Shown piece after piece: positions 45,852 to 57,069 of a stretch of 64,000 nt of DNA (positions within the stretch are counted from its first letter, which is position 1; each line of letters opens with the position of its first letter). The position numbers and the translations under genes were made by a program. Under the pieces are notes generated by a model that saw only the letters and a program-made list of their open reading frames with translations, did not search any database and was not told the origin of the DNA. The stretch is from positions 10,210,501 through 10,274,500 of the forward strand of contig NC_058196.1 in the NCBI RefSeq assembly GCF_907165205.1, given 5' to 3'. Origin of the DNA: Coccinella septempunctata (taxonomy: Eukaryota > Arthropoda > Insecta > Coleoptera > Coccinellidae).

Positions 45852-46907
45852 CTATGCCCTTGAAATTACGGATCGATCCAAACATAACCTCTCCGTGTTC
45901 TCAATCAAGTGCGCCTCCACCAGTCCGTTCACCGAAATTATCAGCGGGAGAATACTGATCGATCGCAACTCATACATCTCCCTCATCTGCAGAGCCAGAT
46001 CTCCGTATTTTGTCACCTTCTCTGTATATGCCCTTAACAGGTTTTCATCAGCCGGTATTGTGAAATCCACTAGAAGGCAAGTCTTTTTTTCTAGATCGAA
46101 CAATGCCATATCTGGTCTATTATGTGCAACACCCCGGTCTGTGATGAGAGTTGCATCCCAGTACAGCTTGTACCTCTGACTTTGCAGTAAGATCTTCGGT
46201 TCGTATAGGTGCTGCTGGATTTCATCTTTAAGTAGACCAAGCTTCAGCGCAAGTTGCTGGTGATAAATTTTTCCCATCGCGTTATGCCTGTCCAAGTAGT
46301 CCCTCGGGGCCAAAATGGGACAAGACGATGTCAGATGTTGAATAGACTCAGGTGCGCCAGAACATCTTCTACATCGATCCGAGGGAATGTCCTGTTTCGC
46401 TATATGCTTTAAGTACATTCTCGTTGGCATGACCTGGTCCTGAATGGCGATCAGTCTTGCCTCTGTCTCCGGAAATAGATAACCTGCACGAAGGTAAGTT
46501 AAAGATTCATATTTATTAACTTCTCTTTCTTCCAGATGTCCCGGATACCTGCCGTGCAATGCCTTAGACTTCCACTTATCTACCAGCTCGTCTATGGATA
46601 GAGTCGACTCCTGGATACTCTGCTCAGTCAGCTTGAGCGCCGATATATTTTGGTCAGCATAGCGAAGGGCCTGAAAGAACGGGGAGTGTTGAGACAAGAA
46701 GTATTCCCTAAGTTTACTAACAATACTTCCATGTGCCCTCTCCAGATTGACCAGACCCCTTCCTCCCTGTTGTCGAGGAAGGTAAAGACGTATAACCGAT
46801 GAGTGCGGGTGGTGCATTCCAAACTTTGTTAGCATTGTTCTGATTGCTGTATCCATTTCACGTAGGTCCGTGACCGACCAAGTCAGTACACCGAAAGAAA
46901 ACGTCAT
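45852..46907 (-). pseudogene. R4/Dong-like LINE thumb, CCHC and restriction-like endonuclease
   Basis: 351 codons continue the polyprotein after the frameshift: FSFGVLTWSVTDL, LYLPRQQGGRGLVNLE, CRRCSGAPESIQHLTSSCPIL (zinc knuckle), then RPDMALFD...LLVDFTIPAD...EKVTKYGDL, the PD-D/E type endonuclease block. The Met is internal. The endonuclease residues look intact. Confidence 0.88.
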
Positions 46908-48182
46908 AGAGGGAATAGCCCATATGTTAATTGCATCAAAGAGGAGTTCAGCTTTGACTTTAACAGGGTGTTTACTCGTCTGTACAATTTATTTTTGAAG
47001 GAATCTTTCATTTCTGCCATTCTGATATCCAAAGCCTGCCTTATTCCCAAATATTTATAGGTTTCATGCTGTCCCAAGGCAGGAATCGAGACTGCATTCA
47101 TGAGTACTGTATTCTCCTCCGTTTCCTGGATCTTTCCTCGCCTCACCTCAAGTGTTGCACACTTTTCCACTCCCATCTGCATGTTAATTGAGTCGGTGAA
47201 CGAGGCAACAAGTTCCAGCAATCTTCTTAGCTGATCTCTGCTGGCAGCGAACAGCTTGAGAACATCTATATAAAGCTGATGGTTAACCCGAATATTTCTG
47301 TTCTTATCGATGACGTACCCATATCCCGACTTATTGAGGAGGTAGCTCAAGGGGTTCAGCGCCAAGCAAAACCAGATCGGACTTAATGTATCGCCCTGAA
47401 ATATACCACGACAAATATTTACCAAACCGCAGTTTCGAATTCCATCTTCCATCTCCAGAAGAATACAAGTTCTCCAGTTCTTCATTAGGTAGCCCAGAAA
47501 CCTGACGACCTGTGCGGGTATACCATGCATTTCAAGCACCTTCAGGAGCCATGCGTGAGGCACAGAATCGAACGCCTTTTTATAATCGATCCAGGCAACA
47601 GATATATTTCTAAGCTTCTTTTTAGCTTGCTTTGTTAGTATATGATCGATTATGAGGAGCTCCTTGCATGCTTTAGACTTCTTGCGACATCCACCTTGCT
47701 CCCTTGACACCATGTTACTCCTCTTGAGGTGTTCGCTTATTTTCCCAGCAAGCACAGCAGTTAGTATTTTATAGATCGATGAGAGGCATGTGATGGGTCG
47801 ATAATTTTCAGGATCAGTAGAATCTCCTCCTTTCGGTACCAGAAACGTCCTTCCCAAAGTAAAATATTCCGGTATAATTGTAGGGTCATCTAATGCTTTT
47901 CGAAACAACCTTGCCAAACAATTGTGCACACTGGTGAAGTTCTTCCACCAGTAATTCTGAAGTTTGTCCACTCCTGGCGCTGCCCAGTTTTCAGAGTACT
48001 TCAGAGCCCCCTTAATATCCTCCATAGAAATCTCGACTTCATTCATTTGGTCCCCTGGTAAACTCGCGCGTACGTCCTCGATCCAATATGCTTTTTCATC
48101 ATATGAGACCTCCGTTCCCCAAACATCCGTCCAAAATCTATGCGCCCTAACAGGATTTAGCTGTTCCTTCTCCGATGTGTTG
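46904..48182 (-). pseudogene. R4/Dong-like reverse transcriptase with altered YxDD
   Basis: The frame is open from the junction (before the Met at 48046 it reads FNTSEKEQLNPVRAHRFWTD). Motifs counted from that Met: NYRPITCLSSIYKIL (about 81-95), EQGGC, WIDYKKAFDSVPH (motif A near 152-164), CRGIFQGDTLSP (about 212-223), and YIDV at 259-262 where YxDD is expected. The second catalytic Asp is Val (codon 47261-47263), so RT should be inactive. A one-base frameshift at 46904-46907 separates it from the endonuclease part. Confidence 0.9.
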
Positions 48183-48183
48183 A

Positions 48184-48430
48184 ATTGATTGTAAATAATA
48201 ATTGTGTTTATATTAATGTATATATCGATTTAAAGAATGCTTTTTTTCTGTTAATAAATTCATCGTTAAAATACACTGCGTAAAAAATTAATGCACATCC
48301 TGAAAATCCCAATTCTAATGAAAGTTAACTGTACATTGACTTTATTTATAACTTATTTTTTAAGTTCTCTCGGGAAGGTTTTGAACGAAACAAGACACAT
48401 TAAATGGAAGAAAAATTCAGGATTTCACCG
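48184..48430 (+). repeat. Tail of ankyrin unit 0
   Basis: It starts inside the last codons of an ankyrin gene (GATTGTAAATAATAATTGTG, as at 52308) and holds the AATAAA signal at 48253 and the 3' flank to the array junction. The rest of this unit was lost or displaced when the LINE sequence joined here. Confidence 0.9.
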
Positions 48431-48431
48431 A

Positions 48432-48667
48432 GTGAGTGTCCTCGCTGGTATCTTGTCCGGGGTCTGTTTCATCATCGGATACAGGAGCAGGATTGGCAAA
48501 AAAAGGTAAATAAAATTGTATACGTGACAATAATCGGCCGACTGCCACTCCCGTTCAAGTTAAAGATTCCGTATTCTATACAATTTTATTTACCTTTTTC
48601 TGCCAATCCTGCTCCTGTATCCGATGATGAAACAGACCCCGGACAAGATACCAGCGAGGACACTCAC
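48432..48667. repeat. Hairpin inverted repeat, unit 1
   Basis: Arms 48432-48522 and 48577-48667, loop 48523-48576. Details are under unit 2. Confidence 0.93.
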
Positions 48668-49147
48668 CCCTAAACCGGTACCGACAGTCAAACCGAGGGT
48701 GTCGGAAGGCATTTCGCCAATTTCGAACGTGTGCCAATCGACCACATTAACTACATACATGGCCACATACCACCGGCAGGCTGAAAATCCGAGAAAGCTT
48801 TCTCGAAGACCATAACTCCGAACGGGCACGACGGGTCATATGAGTTTTAGAGGTAAACGCACACAATATGAGGATACGACAATTAGCTGCTGACAAACAA
48901 ATAGATGTATCTCGTGGAAACGTACATCGCCCGGCCTTGTGAAGGTAAGTAGAGTCCGTCCGTTTTTGACGATGTCTTGAAGCAAGACAGTGAAAGGTGG
49001 AGTGGAAGGAACGGATGAGAGATTGAATTCTGTGAGGATATCCGAAGATTTGTGGCTGTTATCAGCTTGGTCGCCTGCCGATACTGCCTTTGAGTTTCCT
49101 TTTCGATGGAAGCTACCTTGACGTCTATTTTTAACCGGGGGAAAATG
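48594..49147 (-). pseudogene. Membrane-protein gene fragment, unit 1
   Basis: Same as 52716-53269, shifted by 4122 bp; the probable exon is 48594-48780. Confidence 0.58.
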
Positions 49148-49510
49148 TTATACCTTGTAGGTTATCACGAGTGCAGCTTATCGAAAATGTGTTTATATTC
49201 ATTATTATTTCATACGATCAACTTAGGATGACCTGAAGGAAGAATAACAATAAGGAAAAAAGGATTGAAACATTTCGATAAGAATTAAGGGTTCATATTT
49301 TTCAAAGTGTGTTAGAACGTTTCAGGGTAAAAATGTTAGGAGCAAAGTCAGGGTTTTTTGCTTGTTCAAAGTCAAAACCCCATCCAGATACTGCGCTGTT
49401 TGATCCCTTCAAAAATCCCAATATTTATAAAATTACGGATCCAATCAAGTTGAAAATACAGGATACCTAATTACAAATGCCCTCTCCTTGCATGTCACTG
49501 TGCATTTAGA

Positions 49511-50287
49511 AAGTTTCGCACAACAGTTCCATAAATATATTTCTGATAAAAATTCTCGGAATAATTTCAATTCAAGAAAAACATTCCTTATTGCCCCCTT
49601 CCTAATCTCAATTCAAATTAACCGAAAAGTTAAGTCCCATCCCAAAATTATTACAGGGTCGTTATACCCAGTTTCGCACAACAGTTCATAAATATATTCC
49701 TGATAAAAATTCTCGGAATAATTTCAATTCAAGAAAAACATTCCTTAATGCCCCCTTCCTAATCTCAATTCAAATTAACCGAAAAGTTAAGTCCCATCCC
49801 AAAATTATTACAGGGCCGTTATACCCAGTTTCGCACAACAGTTCCATAAATATATTTCTGATAAAAATTCTCGGAATAATTTCAATTTAAGAAAAACATT
49901 CCTTATTGCCCTCTTCCTAATCTCAATTCAAATTAACCGAAAAGTTAAGTCCCATCCCAAAATTATTACAGGGCCGTTATACCCAGTTTCGCACAACAGT
50001 TCCATAAATATATTCCTGATAAAAATTCTCGGAATAATTTCAATTCAAGAAAAACATTCCTTCCTAATCTCAATTCAAATTAACCGAAAAGTTAAGTCCC
50101 ATCCCAAAATTATTACAGGGCCGTTATACCCAGTTTCGCACAACAGTTCCATAAATATATTTGTGATAAAAATTCTCGGAATAATTTCAATTCAAGAAAA
50201 ACATTCCTTAATGCCCCCTTCCTAATCTCAATTCAAATTAACCGAAAAGTTAAGTCCCATCCCAAAATAATTACAGGGTCGTTATCC
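49511..50287. repeat. 158-bp minisatellite, five monomers, unit 1
   Basis: GTTTCGCACAACAGTTC blocks at 49513, 49671, 49828, 49986 and 50133 (spacing 158, 157, 158, 147). The last steps differ by small deletions. Confidence 0.95.
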
Positions 50288-50412
50288 CCAATTGGCAAAT
50301 AAACATTAACTGTCATTTGTCAGGTAGTTTGAGATTTTGAAAGGGGGCAGAAATTTCGGTGGTCATCTTACGGTTCTCAGAAAAAAATTACGTACCTAGC
50401 CATTCCTACGAG

Positions 50413-50420
50413 TATATAAA
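50413..50420 (+). promoter_or_regulatory. TATA box, ankyrin unit 1
   Basis: TATATAAA 106 bp before the ATG, in an upstream block (about 50290-50518) almost unchanged in all copies. Confidence 0.6.
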
Positions 50421-50518
50421 TGAACGTAAATGGGTGTCTTTGTACAGTTGTGCTTCGTTTTTCAATCGTGTCAGTACAGTTAAAATTTTTAATCTACAGT
50501 GTGTTTAAAACCTGAAAT

Positions 50519-52316
50519 ATGTCGCGAAGAGAGAATAAAACAAGACACCACAATTCTCGGAAAATGGTAAGTGCATAAAAGTTTTCTGTAAAGAGATTTG
50601 CAATGATTCTTGAAAATTCTTGTATACGCGGAATCTTTGATTCGTACAAACATTTTAACAGTATATTCTTGAGGTCAAAAAAAACATTTTTTTCCTGAAC
50701 CATTTTTTCCGAATCGGCTCGGTTTAAAAGATACACGCTGATGAAAAAAATTTTCTCTCACTAAAGGTTTTATCGAATGAAATGAATTTCGCAATATAGT
50801 TTATCATTTATTTGATGAATCTTTTTTAAACACAAAATATCACCTACATCTCCAGTTTTTCCATTATGACCATTACGTACCATGAACTGATTTGACTGAT
50901 TGCAATTCTGTTTGAAAGAACCATATATGTGTAGTGTCAAAGATTCTGCTTTTATTCTGAAGGGAATCTTGTTTCTCTATGGCTCATTATGAAAACTCAA
51001 AATGGCTATATCTTTTTATCAGGGCTGAATCGAAAAAAATGGTATAAAAAAATGTTTCTTTTCACCTCGATAATATATTGTTTAAATATTTGTAAGAGTC
51101 ACAGATTCATCCTGTATAGACCGACTGAATTTTTGTTGTTCACAAAACCTGATATATAAGTATTAACTTCATAACAATCGCCTAATTTCTCTTAAATTCT
51201 TTACAGACCATCAATATTCCAAAAGAAAATATTGAGGATCCTCAGAAAACCGATCTTCATGTGGCTGTCGAAACGGGAAATTTGGAGAAAGTCCTGTTTT
51301 TATTACGAAAAGGAGCTAATGTCAATGCCACTGACTCGAAAAAGGTTACCCCCCTCCACCTGGCTATACAATTTAGGCATCTCCATCTGGTTGAAACCCT
51401 GGTGACTAATGGTGCCAATGTTGAAGCAGAAACATGCGACGGTTCCAAGCCTATCCACATGGTGAATGATAGCAATGAAAAGAGAAAAGAATGCATTGAA
51501 GAACTTCTCAAATATAACGTCGACTTAGATGCCATTGATATAAGGGGGAACACCCTGCTGCTGCTGATGGCTAAAAAATGGCCTAGTCCTGAATTGATCA
51601 GGCTACTTCTAGATAACACCAGCGATGCCAGCAACACCGATTTCAAACTGAACAATTGTCTGCATTGCCTAGCGATGCTGACGAATGTGAAACCGGAGAT
51701 TTACAAAGAAGCAACATATATCCTCACAGAACGTGGCATAGACGTAAACGCGATAAACATGGCCAGCGAGACGCCTTTGCACAAAGCAGTCTCCTATGGG
51801 AACCTGCCAATGGCAGCTTGTCTTCTGCGACATGGGGCAAGATTGGACATGCTGAACAAGCAGAATTTGAATCCGTTCGAGCTGGCCATCAAGAGAGGAA
51901 ATTCGAAAATGAAATTATTGATCATGAAATACGCCTTCATCCATACACTGAATGGAATTCCTATTCCTGAGAAGATCCATCAGGATATCTACTCTGACGA
52001 TGAGCTGAGATGTCTGTGGCATCGTCTCGATAAGGATTTAATTCATTTCGAGAACTCCGTCAGATTTGATGGGAGATTCCCATTTACACCTTTCCAAATA
52101 CTGAGTGGCCGAGTTTATATGTATCCGACGCTTATCTCGTCTCTTGATCCTTCTACAGCGATGGTTGGCGAACCACGATCAGCCTTCTTCGACGAGGTTT
52201 TGGAAACCTGGGAGCTTACAGTCAGGAGAATTAAAGATATATATTCAGAAAGGAAGGATTTCACCACAATCGGTTTACCAATTATTCGACCAAAGTCCCA
52301 TATGAGAGGATTGTAA
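50519..52316 (+). CDS. Ankyrin-repeat protein gene, unit 1
   Basis: Exon 1 coding part 50519-50566, intron 50567-51206 (GTAAGT...TTTACAG), exon 2 51207-52316; 385 residues. Ankyrin repeats at about residues 31-265; the fourth (NTLLLLMAKKWPSPELIRLL) and fifth (NNCLHCLAML) are degenerate and the sixth and seventh clearer. The C-terminal 120 residues (from about YSDDELRCLWHRL) are not assigned; a SOCS- or PRANC-like tail is possible but I see no decisive motif. The basic N-terminus (MSRRENKTRHHNSRKM) comes from exon 1. No signal peptide or membrane span, so probably cytoplasmic or nuclear. The intron is mostly an old MITE. Protein identical to unit 2. Confidence 0.88.
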
Positions 52317-52374
52317 ATAATAATTGTGTTTATATTAATGTATATATCGATTTAAAGAATGCTTTTTTTCTGTT

Positions 52375-52380
52375 AATAAA
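52375..52380 (+). terminator. Polyadenylation signal, unit 1 gene
   Basis: AATAAA 59 bp after the stop. The same signal stands at 56655-56660 (unit 2) and 60947-60952 (unit 3). Confidence 0.6.
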
Positions 52381-52412
52381 TTCATCGTTAAAATACACTG
52401 CGTAAAAAATTA

Positions 52413-52631
52413 ATGCACATCCTGAAAATCCCAATTCTAATGAAAGTTAACTGTACATTGACTTTATTTATAACTTATTTTTTAAGTTCTCTCGGGAAGG
52501 TTTTGAACGAAACAAGACACATTAAATGGAAGAAAAATTCAGGATTTCACCGAGTGAGTGTCCTCGCTGGTATCTTGTCCGGGGTCTGTTTCATCATCGG
52601 ATACAGGAGCAGGATTGGCAAAAAAAGGTAA
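52413..52631 (+). other. Chimeric 72-codon ORF across the array junction
   Basis: It begins in the ankyrin 3' flank (hydrophobic LTLFITYFLSSL) and crosses the junction in frame into the hairpin left arm, adding VSVLAGILSGVCFIIGYRSR and a basic end. The same ORF recurs at 48291-48509, 56693-56911 and 60985-61206 (the last with a changed C-terminus). In copy A the first part has a different continuation. Whether it is translated is unknown. Confidence 0.35.
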
Positions 52632-52789
52632 ATAAAATTGTATACGTGACAATAATCGGCCGACTGCCACTCCCGTTCAAGTTAAAGATTCCGTATTCTA
52701 TACAATTTTATTTACCTTTTTCTGCCAATCCTGCTCCTGTATCCGATGATGAAACAGACCCCGGACAAGATACCAGCGAGGACACTCAC
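52554..52789. repeat. Hairpin inverted repeat with 91-bp arms, unit 2
   Basis: Left arm 52554-52644 and right arm 52699-52789 are inverse with a single mismatch; the loop is 54 bp. Each arm holds the last 66 or so coding bases of an exon (VSVLAGILSGVCFIIGYRSR read from either arm), the splice donor AG|GTAAATA and the first intron bases. The right arm (minus strand) is continuous with the rest of the exon, so the left arm is the added inverted copy. The left arm begins at the array junction, one base after the ankyrin 3' flank. Confidence 0.95.
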
Positions 52790-53269
52790 CCCTAAACCGG
52801 TACCGACAGTCAAACCGAGGGTGTCGGAAGGCATTTCGCCAATTTCGAACGTGTGCCAATCGACCACATTAACTACATACATGGCCACATACCACCGGCA
52901 GGCTGAAAATCCGAGAAAGCTTTCTCGAAGACCATAACTCCGAACGGGCACGACGGGTCATATGAGTTTTAGAGGTAAACGCACACAATATGAGGATACG
53001 ACAATTAGCTGCTGACAAACAAATAGATGTATCTCGTGGAAACGTACATCGCCCGGCCTTGTGAAGGTAAGTAGAGTCCGTCCGTTTTTGACGATGTCTT
53101 GAAGCAAGACAGTGAAAGGTGGAGTGGAAGGAACGGATGAGAGATTGAATTCTGTGAGGATATCCGAAGATTTGTGGCTGTTATCAGCTTGGTCGCCTGC
53201 CGATACTGCCTTTGAGTTTCCTTTTCGATGGAAGCTACCTTGACGTCTATTTTTAACCGGAGGAAAATG
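52716..53269 (-). pseudogene. Fragment of an unrecognised membrane-protein gene, unit 2
   Basis: Minus strand. A stop-free frame of 103 codons without Met (53269-52958; contains KSSDILTEFNLSSVPSTPP and VLLQDIVKNGRTLLTF) is followed by a likely exon at 52902-52716 with acceptor TTTTCAG and donor AG|GTAAAT. That exon reads ...VVDWHTFEIGEMPSDTLGL and a hydrophobic span of about 22 residues ending in IIGYRSRIGRK, a stop-transfer pattern of a single-pass membrane protein. I do not recognise the family. The splice sites show it was copied as genomic DNA, not from mRNA. GC content is clearly higher than nearby. Promoter and further exons are not seen, so it is probably a fragment. Confidence 0.6.
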
Positions 53270-53632
53270 TTATACCTTGTAGGTTATCACGAGTGCAGCT
53301 TATCGAAAATGTGTTTATATTCATTATTATTTCATACGACCAACTTAGGATGACCTGAAGGAAGAATAACAATAAGGAAAAAAGGATTGAAACATTTCGA
53401 TAAGAATTAAGGGTTCATATTTTTCAAAGTGTGTTAGAACGTTTCAGGGTAAAAATGTTAGGAGCAAAGTCAGGGTTTTTTGCTTGTTCAAAGTCAAAAC
53501 CCCATCCAGATACTGCGCTGTTTGATCCCTTCAAAAATCCCAATATTTATAAAATTACGGATCCAATCAAGTTAAAAATACAGGATACCTAATTACAAAT
53601 GCCCTCTCCTTGCATGTCACTGTGCATTTAGA

Positions 53633-54567
53633 AAGTTTCGCACAACAGTTCCATAAATATATTTCTGATAAAAATTCTCGGAATAATTTCAATTTAAGAA
53701 AAACATTCCTTATTGCCCCCTTCCTAATCTCAATTCAAATTAACCGAAAAGTTAAGTCCCATCCCAAAATTATTACAGGGCCGTTATACCCAGTTTCAGA
53801 CAACAGTTCCATAAATATATTTCTGATAAAAATTCTCGGAATAATTTCAATTTAAGAAAAACATTCCTTATTGCCCCCTTCCTAATCTCAATTCAAATTA
53901 ACCGAAAAGTTAAGTCCCATCCCAAAATTATTACAGGGCCGTTATACCCAGTTTCGCACAACAGTTCATAAATATATTCCTGATAAAAATTCTCGGAATA
54001 ATTTCAATTCAAGAAAAACATTCCTTAATGCCCCCTTCCTAATCTCAATTCAAATTAACCGAAAAGTTAAGTCCCATCCCAAAATTATTACAGGGCCGTT
54101 ATACCCAGTTTCGCACAACAGTTCCATAAATATATTTCTGATAAAAATTCTCGGAATAATTTCAATTTAAGAAAAACATTCCTTATTGCCCTCTTCCTAA
54201 TCTCAATTCAAATTAACCGAAAAGTTAAGTCCCATCCCAAAATTATTACAGGGCCGTTATACCCAGTTTCGCACAACAGTTCCATAAATATATTCCTGAT
54301 AAAAATTCTCGGAATAATTTCAATTCAAGAAAAACATTCCTTCCTAATCTCAATTCAAATTAACCGAAAAGTTAAGTCCCATCCCAAAATTATTACAGGG
54401 CCGTTATACCCAGTTTCGCACAACAGTTCCATAAATATATTTGTGATAAAAATTCTCGGAATAATTTCAATTCAAGAAAAACATTCCTTAATGCCCCCTT
54501 CCTAATCTCAATTCAAATTAACCGAAAAGTTAAGTCCCATCCCAAAATAATTACAGGGTCGTTATCC
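53633..54567. repeat. 158-bp minisatellite, six monomers, unit 2
   Basis: Starts at 53635, 53793, 53951, 54108, 54266 and 54413; the 157- and 147-bp monomers of unit 1 recur in the same relative place. It lies about 120 bp upstream of the TATA box. Confidence 0.95.
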
Positions 54568-54692
54568 CCAATTGGCAAATAAACATTAACTGTCATTTGT
54601 CAGGTAGTTTGAGATTTTGAAAGGGGGCAGAAATTTCGGTGGTCATCTTACGGTTCTCAGAAAAAAATTACGTACCTAGCCATTCCTACGAG

Positions 54693-54700
54693 TATATAAA
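54693..54700 (+). promoter_or_regulatory. TATA box, ankyrin unit 2
   Basis: Same context as unit 1. Confidence 0.6.
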
Positions 54701-54798
54701 TGAACGTAAATGGGTGTCTTTGTACAGTTGTGCTTCGTTTTTCAATCGTGTCAGTACAGTTAAAATTTTTAATCTACAGTGTGTTTAAAACCTGAAAT

Positions 54799-56596
54799 AT
54801 GTCGCGAAGAGAGAATAAAACAAGACACCACAATTCTCGGAAAATGGTAAGTGCATAAAAGTTTTCTGTAAAGAGATTTGCAATGATTCTTGAAAATTCT
54901 TGTATACGCGGAATCTTTGATTCGTACAAACATTTTAACAGTATATTCTTGAGGTCAAAAAAAACATTTTTTTCCTGAACCATTTTTTCCGAATCGGCTC
55001 GGTTTAAAAGATACACGCTGATGAAAAAAATTTTCTCTCACTAAAGGTTTTATCGAATGAAATGAATTTCGCAATATAGTTTATCATTTATTTGATGAAT
55101 CTTTTTTAAACACAAAATATCACCTACATCTCCAGTTTTTCCATTATGACCATTACGTACCATGAACTGATTTGACTGATTGCAATTCTGTTTGAAAGAA
55201 CCATATATGTGTAGTGTCAAAGATTCTGCTTTTATTCTGAAGGGAATCTTGTTTCTCTATGGCTCATTATGAAAACTCAAAATGGCTATATCTTTTTATC
55301 AGGGCTGAATCGAAAAAAATGGTATAAAAAAATGTTTCTTTTCACCTCGATAATATATTGTTTAAATATTTGTAAGAGTCACAGATTCATCCTGTATAGA
55401 CCGACTGAATTTTTGTTGTTCACAAAACCTGATATATAAGTATTAACTTCATAACAATCGCCTAATTTCTCTTAAATTCTTTACAGACCATCAATATTCC
55501 AAAAGAAAATATTGAGGATCCTCAGAAAACCGATCTTCATGTGGCTGTCGAAACGGGAAATTTGGAGAAAGTCCTGTTTTTATTACGAAAAGGAGCTAAT
55601 GTCAATGCCACTGACTCGAAAAAGGTTACCCCCCTCCACCTGGCTATACAATTTAGGCATCTCCATCTGGTTGAAACCCTGGTGACTAATGGTGCCAATG
55701 TTGAAGCAGAAACATGCGACGGTTCCAAGCCTATCCACATGGTGAATGATAGCAATGAAAAGAGAAAAGAATGCATTGAAGAACTTCTCAAATATAACGT
55801 CGACTTAGATGCCATTGATATAAGGGGGAACACCCTGCTGCTGCTGATGGCTAAAAAATGGCCTAGTCCTGAATTGATCAGGCTACTTCTAGATAACACC
55901 AGCGATGCCAGCAACACCGATTTCAAACTGAACAATTGTCTGCATTGCCTAGCGATGCTGACGAATGTGAAACCGGAGATTTACAAAGAAGCAACATATA
56001 TCCTCACAGAACGTGGCATAGACGTAAACGCGATAAACATGGCCAGCGAGACGCCTTTGCACAAAGCAGTCTCCTATGGGAACCTGCCAATGGCAGCTTG
56101 TCTTCTGCGACATGGGGCAAGATTGGACATGCTGAACAAGCAGAATTTGAATCCGTTCGAGCTGGCCATCAAGAGAGGAAATTCGAAAATGAAATTATTG
56201 ATCATGAAATACGCCTTCATCCATACACTGAATGGAATTCCTATTCCTGAGAAGATCCATCAGGATATCTACTCTGACGATGAGCTGAGATGTCTGTGGC
56301 ATCGTCTCGATAAGGATTTAATTCATTTCGAGAACTCCGTCAGATTTGATGGGAGATTCCCATTTACACCTTTCCAAATACTGAGTGGCCGAGTTTATAT
56401 GTATCCGACGCTTATCTCGTCTCTTGATCCTTCTACAGCGATGGTTGGCGAACCACGATCAGCCTTCTTCGACGAGGTTTTGGAAACCTGGGAGCTTACA
56501 GTCAGGAGAATTAAAGATATATATTCAGAAAGGAAGGATTTCACCACAATCGGTTTACCAATTATTCGACCAAAGTCCCATATGAGAGGATTGTAA
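54799..56596 (+). CDS. Ankyrin-repeat protein gene, unit 2
   Basis: Exon 1 coding part 54799-54846, intron 54847-55486, exon 2 55487-56596; 385 residues, identical in sequence to the unit 1 protein. It is preceded by six minisatellite monomers and followed at about 240 bp by the unit 3 hairpin on the same strand. The intact frame and splice sites argue for either function or very recent duplication; with so few differences sequence alone cannot separate the two. Confidence 0.9.
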
Positions 56597-56833
56597 ATAA
56601 TAATTGTGTTTATATTAATGTATATATCGATTTAAAGAATGCTTTTTTTCTGTTAATAAATTCATCGTTAAAATACACTGCGTAAAAAATTAATGCACAT
56701 CCTGAAAATCCCAATTCTAATGAAAGTTAACTGTACATTGACTTTATTTATAACTTATTTTTTAAGTTCTCTCGGGAAGGTTTTGAACGAAACAAGACAC
56801 ATTAAATGGAAGAAAAATTCAGGATTTCACCGA

Positions 56834-57069
56834 GTGAGTGTCCTCGCTGGTATCTTGTCCGGGGTCTGTTTCATCATCGGATACAGGAGCAGGATTGGCA
56901 AAAAAAGGTAAATAAAATTGTATACGTGACAATAATCGGCCGACTGCCACTCCCGTTCAAGTTAAAGATTCCGTATTCTATACAATTTTATTTACCTTTT
57001 TCTGCCAATCCTGCTCCTGTATCCGATGATGAAACAGACCCCGGACAAGATACCAGCGAGGACACTCAC
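56834..57069. repeat. Hairpin inverted repeat, unit 3
   Basis: Arms 56834-56924 and 56979-57069, as in unit 2. Confidence 0.93.

Larger units (their letters stand above)
45725..48183 (-). mobile_element. R4/Dong-like LINE with restriction-like endonuclease, 5'-truncated
   Basis: RT followed by a C-terminal CCHC and a restriction-like endonuclease domain is the layout of R2/R4-group LINEs. It starts at 48183, where it abuts the ankyrin array exactly at the 3' end of an ankyrin gene. Confidence 0.85.
48431..52552 (+). repeat. Array unit 1 (4122 bp)
   Basis: Hairpin, minus-strand gene fragment, five minisatellite monomers, ankyrin gene and 3' flank. It is nearly identical to unit 2 apart from one fewer minisatellite monomer. 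Confidence 0.93.
52553..56832 (+). repeat. Array unit 2 (4280 bp)
   Basis: Same order as unit 1 with six minisatellite monomers. The ankyrin protein is identical to that of unit 1. Confidence 0.95.

Noticed and set aside
49511..50287. Regularly spaced repeats resembling a CRISPR array
   Set aside because: The 158-bp monomers are directly tandem with no unique spacers, in eukaryotic DNA.
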